From Nematostella vectensis (taxonomy: Eukaryota > Cnidaria > Anthozoa > Actiniaria > Edwardsiidae), in assembly GCF_932526225.1 (NCBI RefSeq), contig NC_064036.1, forward strand, positions 4,837,501 to 4,901,500: a DNA stretch of 64,000 bases, given 5' to 3'. Shown piece by piece: positions 40,018 to 50,822 of this stretch (positions are counted from its first letter, which is position 1; the number at the start of each line of letters is the position of its first letter). The notes beneath the pieces were generated by a model that was not told the origin of the DNA, did no database searches, and worked only from the letters and a program-made list of their open reading frames with translations. The position numbers and the translations under genes were made by a program.

Positions 40018-40299
40018 GGTGGCGTTACACGGGATAACATGCAACAAAAACATCTCGTCATACATTGTATCGTATCCATTCTGACATGCTGCCAATCATG
40101 TTACACGGAATAACTTTCCAGATATTCGTCATTCTGTGTTGCATTTTTTTCAAGTGGGTTCAAAAACACGCAACATGTTGCCGAGTAAAATGATGCGCGG
40201 AAAGTTGTGTTGCGCGATATGTTACACGGTCCAAACCTTTCTACGATACAATTTATCGCGAAATGTTTTTGTTGCATGTTATCCCGTGTAATACCACTT
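40018..40299. mobile_element. MITE with GTGGYRTTACACGGGAT ends and TTAA flanks
   Basis: Left end GTTACACGGGATAACATGCA and the inverse right end TGCATGTTATCCCGTGTAAT pair over about 33 bases (through ACAAAAACAT). TTAA lies on both sides (40014-40017, 40300-40303). In the first receptor intron, starting 8 bases after the donor junction. Confidence 0.8.
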
Positions 40300-40474
40300 T
40301 TAAGAGCACAAAAAATATTTCGTTTCTTGTCGCGATTTCTTCCTCGAGAGAATGCGGAGGGCGGTTTTGACACATTTGTAATAACTGGCCACATTTGTAA
40401 TAAGCTATCCGATATTTCATGAAAGAAAAATAAACCTCCTCGGCATGGGAATGATGATGCTGGATCGCCTTCTA

Positions 40475-40715
40475 GTCATACGATGCGGAATGCGTTACAA
40501 GGTACGTTAAGCAGTGGGGATTGTGTTACAAGGTACTTCATACGATGGATGGTACATCTAGACATACGATGGGGTCTGCATTACAAGGTCTAATTATAAG
40601 ATGGGAAAATTTCGTTACAAGGTACGTCATGCGTTGGGGATTGCGTTGTAAGCGTATAGTAATACGATTGGATTGCGTTACAAGGTTAGTTTTGTCATAC
40701 GATGGGGATTGAATA
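40475..40715 (+). repeat. Degenerate repeats of an exon-intron junction
   Basis: The end of receptor exon 2 with its donor (CATACGATGCGGAATGCGTT ACAAG/GTACGT) recurs five to seven times downstream in decayed form, e.g. GTGTTACAAGGTACTTCATA, TTCGTTACAAGGTACGTCAT and TTGCGTTACAAGGTTAGT. Confidence 0.75.
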
Positions 40716-41465
40716 TACGCGAGATGTTACTGTACGTCTCTTAATATTATATTGCCTTTCTCTCATTCTAGTTTTGGATGACGACTGAAAAAGTGAGCGT
40801 GGCCGTCTTAGACATGTGGCTTGTGACGGTTGCAGTGATAACTCCCTGGTTTCTCAATCTGTACAAAGTCAACTTGGGCGACGCCCCTACGTTCCTCTAT
40901 CGCATGATATATTACTACATGGTCGGGAACTATTTGATCATCATACGCTCTGCGTTCGCCTTCCTGTACATAGTTTTGGCGATGGTGACCTGGAAAAGCC
41001 TCAAGGACCAGACTAAGGTAAAACAAATAACGGTCAGGGATTCTTATGACATTAAAGCGCGGGAAAAAGGGTTGTGTACGGTGGGGGTAGGGTGGTGATG
41101 ATGTCTTCAACCTTAGGATAAAAGATCAATTGTGACATTTAAGAGAGGACAGCTGGTAATATAACCTATCATGTATATCGCGTCAAGTCTGTACCACGAT
41201 ATAGGTGGGTAGACAGAGTCAAAAAATCAAGATTTACGTAGTTATTTATTCGCAGGGGAAGAGGGGTGCAACATTTAAGAACAAAAGACCTAAAATGTAA
41301 TGGACCTAAGATATTTGTTTGAAATAAATAAATTCCAGAAATATAAAATATCACACGAGAAAATATGAATCTTCACCTTTTCAGAAATACGACGGAGAGC
41401 TATCCTTACCCGGTCATCTGCGCCTGAAAATGCAGAAAAGTCGTCGTGAGACCGTGGTTCATGCC

Positions 41466-41787
41466 GCCGTCACCGTGGGTCTAACCGTGGTAGCGTACGG
41501 TGCTGTCCTGCGCCGTCACCGTGGGTCTAACCGTGGTAGCGTACGGTGCTGTCCTGCGCCGTCACCGTGGGTCTAACCGTGGTAGCGTACGGTGCTGTCC
41601 TGCGCCGTCACCGTGGGTCTAACCGTGGTAGCGTACGGTGCTGTCCTGCGCCGTCACCGTGGGTCTAACCGTGGTAGCGTACGGTGCTGTCCTGCGCCGT
41701 CACCGTGGGTCTAACCGTGGTAGCGTACGGTGCTGTCCTGCGCCGTCACCGTGGGTCTAACCGTGGTAGCGTACGGTGCTGTCCTGC
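41466..41787 (+). repeat. 46-bp tandem repeat inside the TM6 coding region, seven copies
   Basis: Unit GCCGTCACCGTGGGTCTAAC CGTGGTAGCGTACGGTGCTG TCCTGC, starting at 41466, 41512, 41558, 41604, 41650, 41696 and 41742, copies identical. The first copy in frame reads AVTVGLTVVAYGAVL (TM6). 46 is not a multiple of three, so each copy moves the frame by one. Confidence 0.97.
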
Positions 41788-42471
41788 GTCCCTTCGATCG
41801 TCTACGGCATCCTCGTGGAGAGGGCCAGAAATCCCGTCAGTAGCGAGTTCCTCAAGTGGTTCGGCCTTTTCGCAAACTACTCGCAGTACGTGTCCAGTAT
41901 GTGTAACCCCTTTATCTACATGGCACGATGTAATCGATTTAATCGCGCGCTCAAGGTGTTCTGGCGGGATCCCTTTCGGTCCCGTAACATGAGCGCCGAC
42001 CTTGAGTTAACTCCAAGGCACGTTCCTCCAGTAGCGAGCAGCTCGCCCTCGACAGCGGCCAGGCAACGCAATTTTGTCGCCGAAAAAGCCCCGAAGAATG
42101 CCCACGGCTCTTCGTCGACAGCATTCGTGGTGTATTCGTCAGTGGTCGGGCGACGCAATCCTGTCCCTGAGGACTGCCCTACAGTCCTGTCGCGGAGGAA
42201 TGCCCTTTACAGATGTGAAGGGAAGACGTCACAATTGCCTTCGTCAAAGATCGAAAAACATCGCCCTATTAGTATTAACGACGATGAAGATCCGACTTTG
42301 CTGTCGACACATGGGTACAGTCTCGACACAGATAATGTAGTGTCACCCTTCAAGCCTGAACAGCGCAATTCGAGCAATAGCGGAAATAACTATCAGCCAG
42401 AAATGGATATCGGCGAGAAAACCTCGACTGCACCACCACTAAGAACTCACAATTCTCACAATATTTTTTAA

Positions 42472-43413
42472 TCGATTCTGACCAGTCCTGTGGCGGCTAT
42501 TAATGCCGAAGCCACGAATCAAGCAACCATCACCTTCAATGAACTCAAAAACAAACATCCCATCGCGATAAAAATTACACAATATAGGTATCTTGTGGAA
42601 TCCGGGGATCCGCTTCCCCCTCCGCTATAGCAGCGCCGGAGTACGACTGATCAAATCCCAGCCTAGACCGTCTTGCCGGTCTGTGCCTTCCCTTCCTTGG
42701 AGATGAACCGTGGTCCGGGAAGAGCTCAAATGGCTTCCTGTGACGTCACAACTCTTACTAACCGCCTGGGAGTTGGCTGGCTAACGTAACTACTGCTTCA
42801 ATTTGCAATAAGCCAGCCGCAGCTTTCTTAGAATGGTGGGCGTGCCTTGCGTCTCCATCTTATCTTTGTTAATTAAGCATGGTGTTACTACTTTTTTTTA
42901 AACATTCTTTATTACAAAAGACATAATAGTCGATGTATAGATGTCACTATATACACAATATGTCAATATGTCATATGCCTATTTTATCACACCATAAAGA
43001 CAAATGTTTTGAAGAAGAATATGATGGCATTTCTCAAATGAAAATGCAAAGCTGTAATTAAAAAGCTAAAAGAAAAGTTTTATGTCTTAATGTTATCTTC
43101 TGATTCATATATTTATTTTATCGTCAATGCGATTGTGGGAATGAGGTTTCTACTCAGTTTTACTCAGAAGATGGCGAAGAGACACGAAAAACAAAAATAG
43201 AACTGGGTTAAAAACTAACTAAAAATTATAAATAATGCAAGAGTTTTTGCTGTTGTTGTACTGTATGTGACAGGGATTTTTGAGAAGGTTGCCCAAATCC
43301 TCTTGGCTTGTCTGTTGTGTTGGATTTTTCCCTGTGAGCCGCCGAACTTGTTTCAGCCATGCAGATGCACTAAGTCAACACAACTCCAAGTGGCCTTTCA
43401 CGGAGTTGCCCAC
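42472..43413. other. Convergent intergenic region, receptor to SF3A2
   Basis: No gene recognised; 3' flanks of both neighbours. AT-rich on the right half, with minus-strand AATAAA candidates near 43110 for SF3A2. Confidence 0.45.
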
Positions 43414-46400
43414 TCACTGATTGGAAAATGGGTTAAGAGGGTTTGCAGCAGGTATGTTACGGGGTCGTTGTGGTACAAGTCCAGGCGGCATTAGTGGAGG
43501 GGGTTGCTTGCGGTTCTGCTGCTGCTGTTGTTGCATCTGCAGCTGGTGCGGGGAGAGTCGGAAATGGAACTGGATATAAAACTGTAAATAGAAAATTATC
43601 ATGGATTACATAAAGTGGCTTACATTACTGTCGAATCGCTTGTATCGCGACCCGCGTTTTCAAAACACGATTAGTTTTGTTTTTCTGTTCCGTCAGTAAA
43701 ACCATTCTGAGCCAATCAAGTCTGGCTTTGTGCACTTCCCTGGCTATCCTCTGGACGAAAACCAGACGGTGTCAAGACAGAAAGCCAGGAAACTGCACTA
43801 GGCGAGAGATGACAAGAATCTGATTGGCTTAAAATAATTTGACTGGCGGAACAGAAAACCCAAAAGACAAAACTAAATCGATGTTTTGACAATGCGGCGT
43901 CGTGACACAATGGATTCGACAGTAACCCGTTAATCAAAGTGTGATAGTCAAAGTGCAATATTCAAGAAAACCCAAAAGTGAATGGAATAAGAGGGCAATA
44001 CAGTGTAAAGTAGTTGGAAGGTTTATGAAAATCACTCTAAAGAGCCCACTTCCAACAAGCCACCAAGTCACTGAAGCATCTCTTTGCGATGCAGTTTGGC
44101 TAGTAACTTAAGTAGTAGGCATCGCACTTTAAGCAAACTCTTGACAAAATAAACAATATGTACTGTAGGATCAAAAAAAGGGCACATATATGAACTGAAT
44201 TGTGAAAGGAGTAAGTAGATAACAAACCTGTTTTGTATCTCTGTTCCACTGGGTCCAGAATTTGCCTTCTTCTTTATCAATCTCTCGACTGGGAATCTGC
44301 AAGTAGTGCAATAAGGATCAGTTCTTTCTGTATATAATTACTGTTTACCAAGTACATTCCATAAATTCAGGAGATTTAGTACACTATGTTCCTGGCTAGG
44401 TATTTATTCCTTACTTTAAAAGCTATTGTCTCATATGGTTCTGCAGCAAATAGCAAGTACTGCCATTGCTTATTGGGCGGTTCTATCCTCTGCTCATAAG
44501 CAGACATAAATCGATGTCTTGGGACCACTCCTTCAGCGATTTCAGGATAGTCAACCTGCATAAAATGGATATTATCAGTAGCAGTTTTGTACATTGGGTT
44601 TTCTAAACAAAAACTTGTACTGTCAAATTTCAACTATTTGAATTAGGATATTAAAAGCTTCAGTACTCAGTTTGAAACCAAAAATGCTAACTAACAATTC
44701 ACACATCTGGGCACTTGATTTAGAGCCTCACCCAGATGTGCCTTTCATATCAGTTTAACTGGTGAATGTTACTATGCACAATATCAAGAGGTAAGAGGAG
44801 TAAAGGCCCTTACCTGGAATAATAAACTGTGCTGACCATTATCTGGATTCCTTTGTTTTGTCACTAGAACAATAACGCAATCAGATCAGATCTAAGGCAC
44901 AAGTGCAAAATCATAAATTACTAAAATTAATTTTCTAACTACCTTTATAACCAGGTCTTCCAATCTTTACAAACTTCTTTAATGAGACTCTTGGCTTTTC
45001 CTGCATTTGGAACAGACATAATATGTGACGTTGCTAAACTTAAAAGCAACTAAATGAAGAAAAGTGTAATCACTTACAGGTGCTGGTTGAGCTGGAGCAT
45101 CCTTGGCCTCCTTTGCAGCTCGGCGTGCTCTAAAATTCGGCAGAATTGCAATAAGATTAAAGAGGTCTATGTCATTAATTTGGACCATAGTTTTCCAAAC
45201 AATCTTCATCATAAGAGGAGCAAAAAAAAAAAGAAAGAAAAATCATCCCACATGCCACTTAAAGCAGCCATCAAATCGGTTTATTTCAGGTCAATTATGT
45301 AACAGTCTATGGTGATTTTAAACAGAGAATGTGAAAAATGTTTCAAAATTGTAATAGCACTGTCTCTTGGAAGTTTCTGCGAGAATGTGACTGATAATTT
45401 AGAGTGGATGACCTGTTAATTGCTGCAGGTTTTAATAGATTGAGGTCTACTTCTGCCTGCCAGAAGTAAACTGGTGCAATTGCTGTTTCAATGGTTCTCT
45501 TGTCAAAATGTTGAATCAGACCTAAGTATAGTCTGATTGTCAGACATGTACTGTACTATTCTGCCATGAGGTGGACTCTGATCGTTCTGGAGTAACTTAA
45601 ACTTAAAGAACCTTTGTTAGCCACCATTTTTTTTTTCATTCTTAAAAGGTAACAGTGTGAGAAAGCATCCATTTATCTTCCAGCTGATTTGGAGAAGCTG
45701 TTGTTCTTCTTCTTCTTATAATTTGTCTCCCAACATTGGTTGAGAACAAAAACAAAGGTGTGTGGCTGACAAGGGCTCTTTAACTAATAATAAACAAAAA
45801 TGTGCACACTTTTTGTAAACAATAAACCACTGTTCTCTACTCACAGATTTGACTGATGCTTCTTGCCTTGGGTGTGAGCTAAATAACTTCCCTGGAAAAA
45901 AAAGAAACAATGTTTTTCCTTTATCATAACATGAAGACTCTAACCATGGTGTGTCTCTTGTTGATCTCTTAGCCTGGCAAGTGTCTATAAGAAACCAATA
46001 CATGTGGAATATTCCATGGTGTGCAGTGGAAATGACAACAAAAACGGAATAAACAATAATGATGATTATATGAGTTTGGGAGAGAATGTTGGGAGGAATA
46101 CCCCACAAACTAAATATCTGCCTAAAACCCCTGAGGAGTGTTCATCCATATGGGCTATTGACTTGGGGAATAATTGTTAACTAGCTGATGCATATAACAA
46201 CTCACCTCATTATTATGTAGGGTTAAACATAACTTGCACTCATAAGAACCAAGATGATTTTTCATAAAATAAGGATCCTGAGAAGAAAACCATTAGAATC
46301 AGTGAATTAAGAATGTTCAGAGGTACAGTATCAGAATCAATAAAACCAGAACTTTTCAATTTACATAACTATGATACAGTAGCTCCCACTAGATATTACC

Positions 46401-47809
46401 TTGTTCCTCAAAAATGAGATGCAATCACAATAATGATGCCAAAAAATGACATTTGGCTTTTTTAAACATACAGTACATACATCTTTGTTGTATTATTCCT
46501 TGATATAGGAGGTATAGGAGCTGGAAGCAAGGTATGTCTCTTTTCCCGGCACTACCAATCAATAATTCCGATAATCAATAATAATCGATATCAACATTAA
46601 TTGATAAAAATCAATATCAATCAATCAATTAATATCGGAAATCAATACAAATCGATACTGTGAAACTGTGTGAGTATCAATTATTATCGAAAAATATTGA
46701 AATTATCGATTTATGTCCAAGACAAGGTAAGATAAACAAAGCGAGTCTTCATATCCCTTCAAAAGGGCTAAATTTGACCATTTGCAAACCACATTCACTA
46801 TATGCAGGATAACAAAACATTTATTTACTAAAGGTTCCTTATTTACCCATATAATTCTTGATAAGAGATTTCTGAACACTACTCGGCCATTATATTAGCT
46901 GATTGGAAAGCATACAGATGAACACAAGCCGAGAACAGAGGCAGATACAGGGGGGTGGGGGTGTATTGGGTGGATATATAAAATAAAAAGTCACTTCGTT
47001 TAAAAAAATAAATGTCTAAGGCGCCGTGTCTAAGATGAGGGAGGTACTGTCCATGTGCCTTCACATGCTTGACTTTGCTGATGCCACACATCCAATTTAG
47101 CATGAAGTATTTTTAGATCTATGCGACCTGCCAAGAACCACTGGATCAGTTATTAGCCGTCTATCCGGCCATTATCCACCCCCCATTTTGAAATCCTGGA
47201 TCCTCCCCTGGAAAAGCTAGACATATCATTCCCAGGTCACGCTACAACAGTGATGGCAGATTCAATTTTCCAGCAGTCAGTTTAAAAAAAAGAAATCGAT
47301 AAAACCCAATATTTATCAATAATTATCAATATGACTGAGTATTCTTGGGCTGTGAGTATCAATTATTAAAAATTTCCAATATTGATCAATAATAATCAAC
47401 TGATTAATATCGATTAATATTGATTAATTCTATTAGTTTCCGATGATCGATTTATATCGATTGGTAGGGCCAGGCTCTTTTTTATTGATGTTGTTTCTTC
47501 ACGGTAGTCTATTGGGATTGAAGGCTAGATTGGTATAGTAGCTAGTAGAAAGGTATCTGTCTCTTATTTATTGATATTGTTTCTTTACGGTAGTCTTTTG
47601 GGATTCAAGGCTAGATGTGTATAGTAGCTGGTAGCAAGGTATCTGTCCCTTTTCTCGATGTTGTTAAATGGTTGTCTACAAACCTTGTTGAGGTCGATCG
47701 TTTCCAATGCTAGCTGTCTCAGCCTTTCTCTTCTGTCTCGGTTCGATTCTGACGATGAGGCGACCCCTCCAGATCCAGTTTTACCTCCTGCGCGATGCTG
47801 AAAATCCAT
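43414..47809 (-). CDS. SF3A2: Splicing factor 3A subunit 2 (SAP62)
   Basis: Nine minus-strand exons: 47684-47809, 46206-46277, 45845-45891, 45078-45129, 44943-45000, 44814-44863, 44415-44555, 44228-44296, 43414-43581, closing to 260 residues. SF3A2 is part of SF3a in the U2 snRNP and is needed for prespliceosome assembly. The start MDFQHRAGGKTGSGGVASSS is almost identical to vertebrate SF3A2. Exons 2-3 carry the matrin-type zinc finger (ECKLCLTLHNNEGSYLAH, ligands C56, C59, H72, H78). The core domain DYPEIAEGVVPRHRFMSAYE is intact. The C-terminus is a short Gln/Pro-rich tail (QMQQQQQQN, QPPPLMPPG), far shorter than the long proline-rich repeat tail of the 464-residue human protein. Confidence 0.96.
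46545..47474. mobile_element. Non-autonomous DNA transposon with flanking CTCTTTT duplication
   Basis: Ends CCCGGCACTACCAATC and (inverse) CCTGGCCCTACCAATC. CTCTTTT flanks both sides (46538-46544, 47475-47481). Subterminal regions are packed with ATCGATATTAATTGAT-like motifs in both orientations. About 930 bp, no transposase seen, in SF3A2 intron 1. 7-8-bp duplication and TIR style suggest hAT. Confidence 0.8.
47485..47672 (+). repeat. Tandem duplication of about 100 bp
   Basis: TTGTTTCTTCACGGTAGTCT...TAGTAGAAAGGTATCTGTCT and TTGTTTCTTTACGGTAGTCT...GGTAGCAAGGTATCTGTCCC are diverged copies. Another partial copy precedes the transposon at 46500-46545, so the transposon landed inside this repeat. 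Confidence 0.75.
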
Positions 47810-47877
47810 CTTGAATGATAAAATGCGCTCGTGTTAACAAGTCTATAAAAAATGGACGACTACGCAACGTGCGCTTT

Positions 47878-47900
47878 CATTCTATCCAAGATGGCCGCCA
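47878..47900. promoter_or_regulatory. YY1-like motif by the SF3A2 start
   Basis: CCAAGATGGCCGCCAAGG lies about 80 bases upstream of the SF3A2 ATG. AAGATGGCGGC is the known YY1 consensus, often near transcription starts of housekeeping genes. Match by eye only. Confidence 0.4.
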
Positions 47901-48061
47901 AGGCTACACTTCCCGTCATGCATCTCTACCCATCAAACCACAGGGATCCTTACAAGGATGGAAAAACGTAATGCAGCGCGTGTCGCCAATCTCGTCCCAA
48001 GAGTGAAAAAATCTGGCTAAGAAATAAGGACTCTGGGGACGAGATTGAGCGTGTCGCATCG

Positions 48062-48135
48062 TAGCCTGCGTAGCAAGCGTTTCTGTGGAGTTTCAGCCTT
48101 CTGAAAGTACACAGAAACGCTTGCTACGAAGGCTA
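48062..48135. mobile_element. Foldback element, TAGCCTGC family (copy 3)
   Basis: TAGCCTGCGTAGCAAGCGTT TCTGTG pairs with CACAGAAACGCTTGCTACGA AGGCTA. GTCGCATC occurs on both flanks. Confidence 0.85.
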
Positions 48136-48195
48136 GTCGCATCCCAACATCCGCACCCTCGGGCGTCGCGGAGGATGCGCGTGTCGAAGCAAACT

Positions 48196-48542
48196 ACAGT
48201 CTTTTTTTATAAGAACCTTTTTAATAAGAACGTTCAGCCTGAGATTTCACCAAATTTTAAGAACATACCAAGAACATGTCGAGGCTCAGATAGCAGAAAA
48301 AGTTTTCTTTTTTAGTGCTGATGCGTTCTAAAATGAAGAATCAAATTGTGTTCATAGTAACAACCTTATTATTGCTATTGATCCTTAGTGTAATTCTCTT
48401 TCTAATAATTCATTGGGTATTATATTCTTTTATAGACTAAAATTTAAGAACATCGTTAAGGACATATTGAGCCTTATGTTCCAAAAAAGGACGTCCTAGT
48501 CTCAACTGAAAATTAGACGTTCTTATAAAAAAAAAAACAGTG
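48196..48542. mobile_element. MITE with poly-T/TATAAGAAC ends
   Basis: Left CAGTCTTTTTTTATAAGAAC, right GTTCTTATAAAAAAAAAAAC plus AGTGT, inverted. About 347 bp, AT-rich, non-coding; internal AAGAACRT motifs. Confidence 0.65.
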
Positions 48543-49045
48543 TCGTTAGAAGAACATGACTTCCAGCGAATATTGTTAGCCAACGAAATAATGAGTTTAA
48601 TTCAACCTTTCGCAGTATAGACTGGATTACAGGTGAGTCAGAGATACAAGTAAGCAATACAATAAACTACATTTAATCAAATGTAATTAGCATATTTAAC
48701 AGTAACGAACTCGTTGAAACGACTCGTATTAGTAGGCCTCTGATAAGATTTAGATTTAGATCTGAGATCTGGATCATGCGTAATGCGACGCCCTTTAATG
48801 ATAGGAAAAAGAGGATTCTCTGGTTTGATTCTGGAAACGAATCGCTGGCATGCGATATTTCTTCGCTCGTGCAACGTTGGAAGCTTTGCAAGCGTAAGTG
48901 AGTCCTCATAACTACTACCTGGGAAAGCGATCTTGAGCGCACGCCTCTGAACATTCTCTAGGGCGTCAGACAGATAATTTGGAAGGTTCGCAAAGGCAGA
49001 CGCCTATAGGCGCTCACGAAAAAACTTGTGGCGACTTGTGTGGCT

Positions 49046-49187
49046 AAGCCTGCGTAGCAAGCGCAAAGAGCTGGGGAAGATCAAGGATAAACCCCACTCG
49101 CCTAGAGAGAACGATGGGGCGAATGTAGGATGGGAAAAGAGAGCGCTTGCAGCCGACCCCTCATCCTTCCCTTGCTAGGCAGGCTAG
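49046..49187. mobile_element. Foldback element, TAGCCTGC family (copy 4)
   Basis: AAGCCTGCGTAGCAAGCGC at left; CTTGCTAGGCAGGCTA at right; GCGCTTGC inside. GTGGCTA flanks both sides. Confidence 0.75.
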
Positions 49188-50822
49188 CGTGGCTAATATT
49201 TTGTTTTCATTTTTTTTTTTGGGATATTGTTCTCTAACCGTCCCAAAAAAAATCGATAACAGACAAATAAACGAAATAATCAATCGGTGAGCAAAAGTTC
49301 ACAGGCTTCCAGGGTAAGAGCTTCGTCGTATTATTTTTAATTGGCCTTGATTTGCTAATGAGAGTTTTTGTCTTTTTGTGTGTGGTGCGTGTGTGTGTGT
49401 GTGTGTTTTTTTTTTCGTTTTGGTTTTGAGTGACAGACGGGCGATGCGACGGGACGGGGGTGAACCGGGTGAAACTTGTCCTGGGCCTGGTAACTAGCGA
49501 CCCCCCCCCCCCCTAGTCTGGTACAATTATTTCATTTGACAGAGTTTTGCATGTTGGACAAAACAACTTGAGCGCCATGCATCTAAGTGAGAAAAACTCG
49601 CGTAATATCCCCTTATCAGCACTGAAATAACGGTAGGCTTTAATTATCGAACTCTTGATTTTCCTGAATGTGTAATACGATCAAAATGATACGTTTTTCA
49701 CGCGATCTCTGTCCCAGTCTGATCGCATCCCGCGAAGCTTTGCAATGTTTTGTTTGGGACTTTAGATCAGTTCACGACAAACATTCTTGTGTGTTTTCTT
49801 CTTTAGTTAAGTTGTGTATTCAGGAATTACTGTGCTACTTACTTGAACTGATACTAATATATCTATCTTATCGATGGACAAGGATTGGATGTCTTAAATT
49901 TTGGAGATTGTGATGAATCAAACGTGCTAGCAAATTAATTCTAGCTTGATAAAAATCACTCCATACCATAATAATAATTAGTCTAGACAATCTGAATAAT
50001 TTTGGCAACTGGTTTAAAAATGGAGATCAAATGTAATCAATAATTGCGTGAAAATCCTAGAATTTATTTATACTTGTTGAAGATGTTTTATATTCTAATC
50101 TGTCAGTAACCAGGGCTCAATAACCACCCTACCGATATGTTTGCCTTCAAATCCTTTGGTCATCAAATTCAACTATATGTTTATTCACATTCAATGAAAT
50201 ATAGCCATTAACTGCTTTATTATATACAGGTATTTACCTGATACTACAACTTGAAATTAATAAAACCCAAGTTTTAAAATCTACACATGTTAGTATGTTA
50301 TAGTAAACAACGATAAATACCGAAGGTATAACTTATTTATGAATCTCAGTGACCGTGCATAATTCACGTAATTGTAAATTCACATCAAGTACACTCAAGT
50401 AGAAGTCATAGAACTGCTAAAGAGCCAGTAAACCATTGTTTATTCTGTCCTAAACAAAATTTAGAATATCTTTCTAAAACATCCATCGTTATTATGTACA
50501 TTTTAATTTTGCACAAATTATACATTTTTTTTAAATTTTCTTTATCATCATCAAAAAAAAAAATTATATTGGAAATTGGTTATTATAGATAGCTACTTTA
50601 ATACCAGGTTCCCTCTATGTATTGCATGTGCAGTGCATTCTTGGTACTTATAGTCAAGTTCAGAGACACCCACTAAAGGTGACCGGTTTACTTGTTGCAT
50701 GCAGGATTGCTAGAATGATTCTAGGCGAAATAAAGAGCACTTCAAAACCATGACTAACAAATAACAGCATGGGCTTAGTACACTGGCTATTGTATTTTCC
50801 AGCTGATCAACAGTTATTACCA

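Larger units (their letters stand above)
39852..42471 (+). pseudogene. Rhodopsin-class GPCR, apparently disrupted
   Basis: Candidate exons 39852-40006 (or from 39846), 40405-40501, 40772-41017, 41385-42471. Exon 1: TM1 with LLGNGSILLLLKRF. Exon 2: end of TM3 with MMMLDRLLVIRCGMRYK, where DRL replaces DRY. Exon 3: TM4, loop and TM5 (from FWMTTEKVSVAVLDMWLVT). Exon 4: TM6, TM7 with CNPFIYMARCNRFNRAL, and a long Ser/Pro-rich tail. No TM2 is found between exons 1 and 2; that intron contains a MITE. Within TM6 seven copies of a 46-bp repeat (41466-41787) shift the frame and introduce TAA, while TM7 and the tail remain open. Ligand unknown. Either a pseudogene, a variable locus or an assembly fault. 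Confidence 0.7.
47810..50822. other. Divergent region between SF3A2 and RASGEF1
   Basis: No coding exon recognised. Contains the SF3A2 promoter, foldback elements at 48062-48135 and 49046-49187, a MITE at 48196-48542, a (GT)n tract near 49380 and a C run near 49501. The CAG acceptor at 50802 indicates a 5' UTR exon of RASGEF1 somewhere here. Confidence 0.5.

Noticed and set aside
45716-46108. 130-residue minus-strand open frame in SF3A2
   Set aside because: Includes SF3A2 exon 3 and flanking introns; the true exon is 45845-45891.
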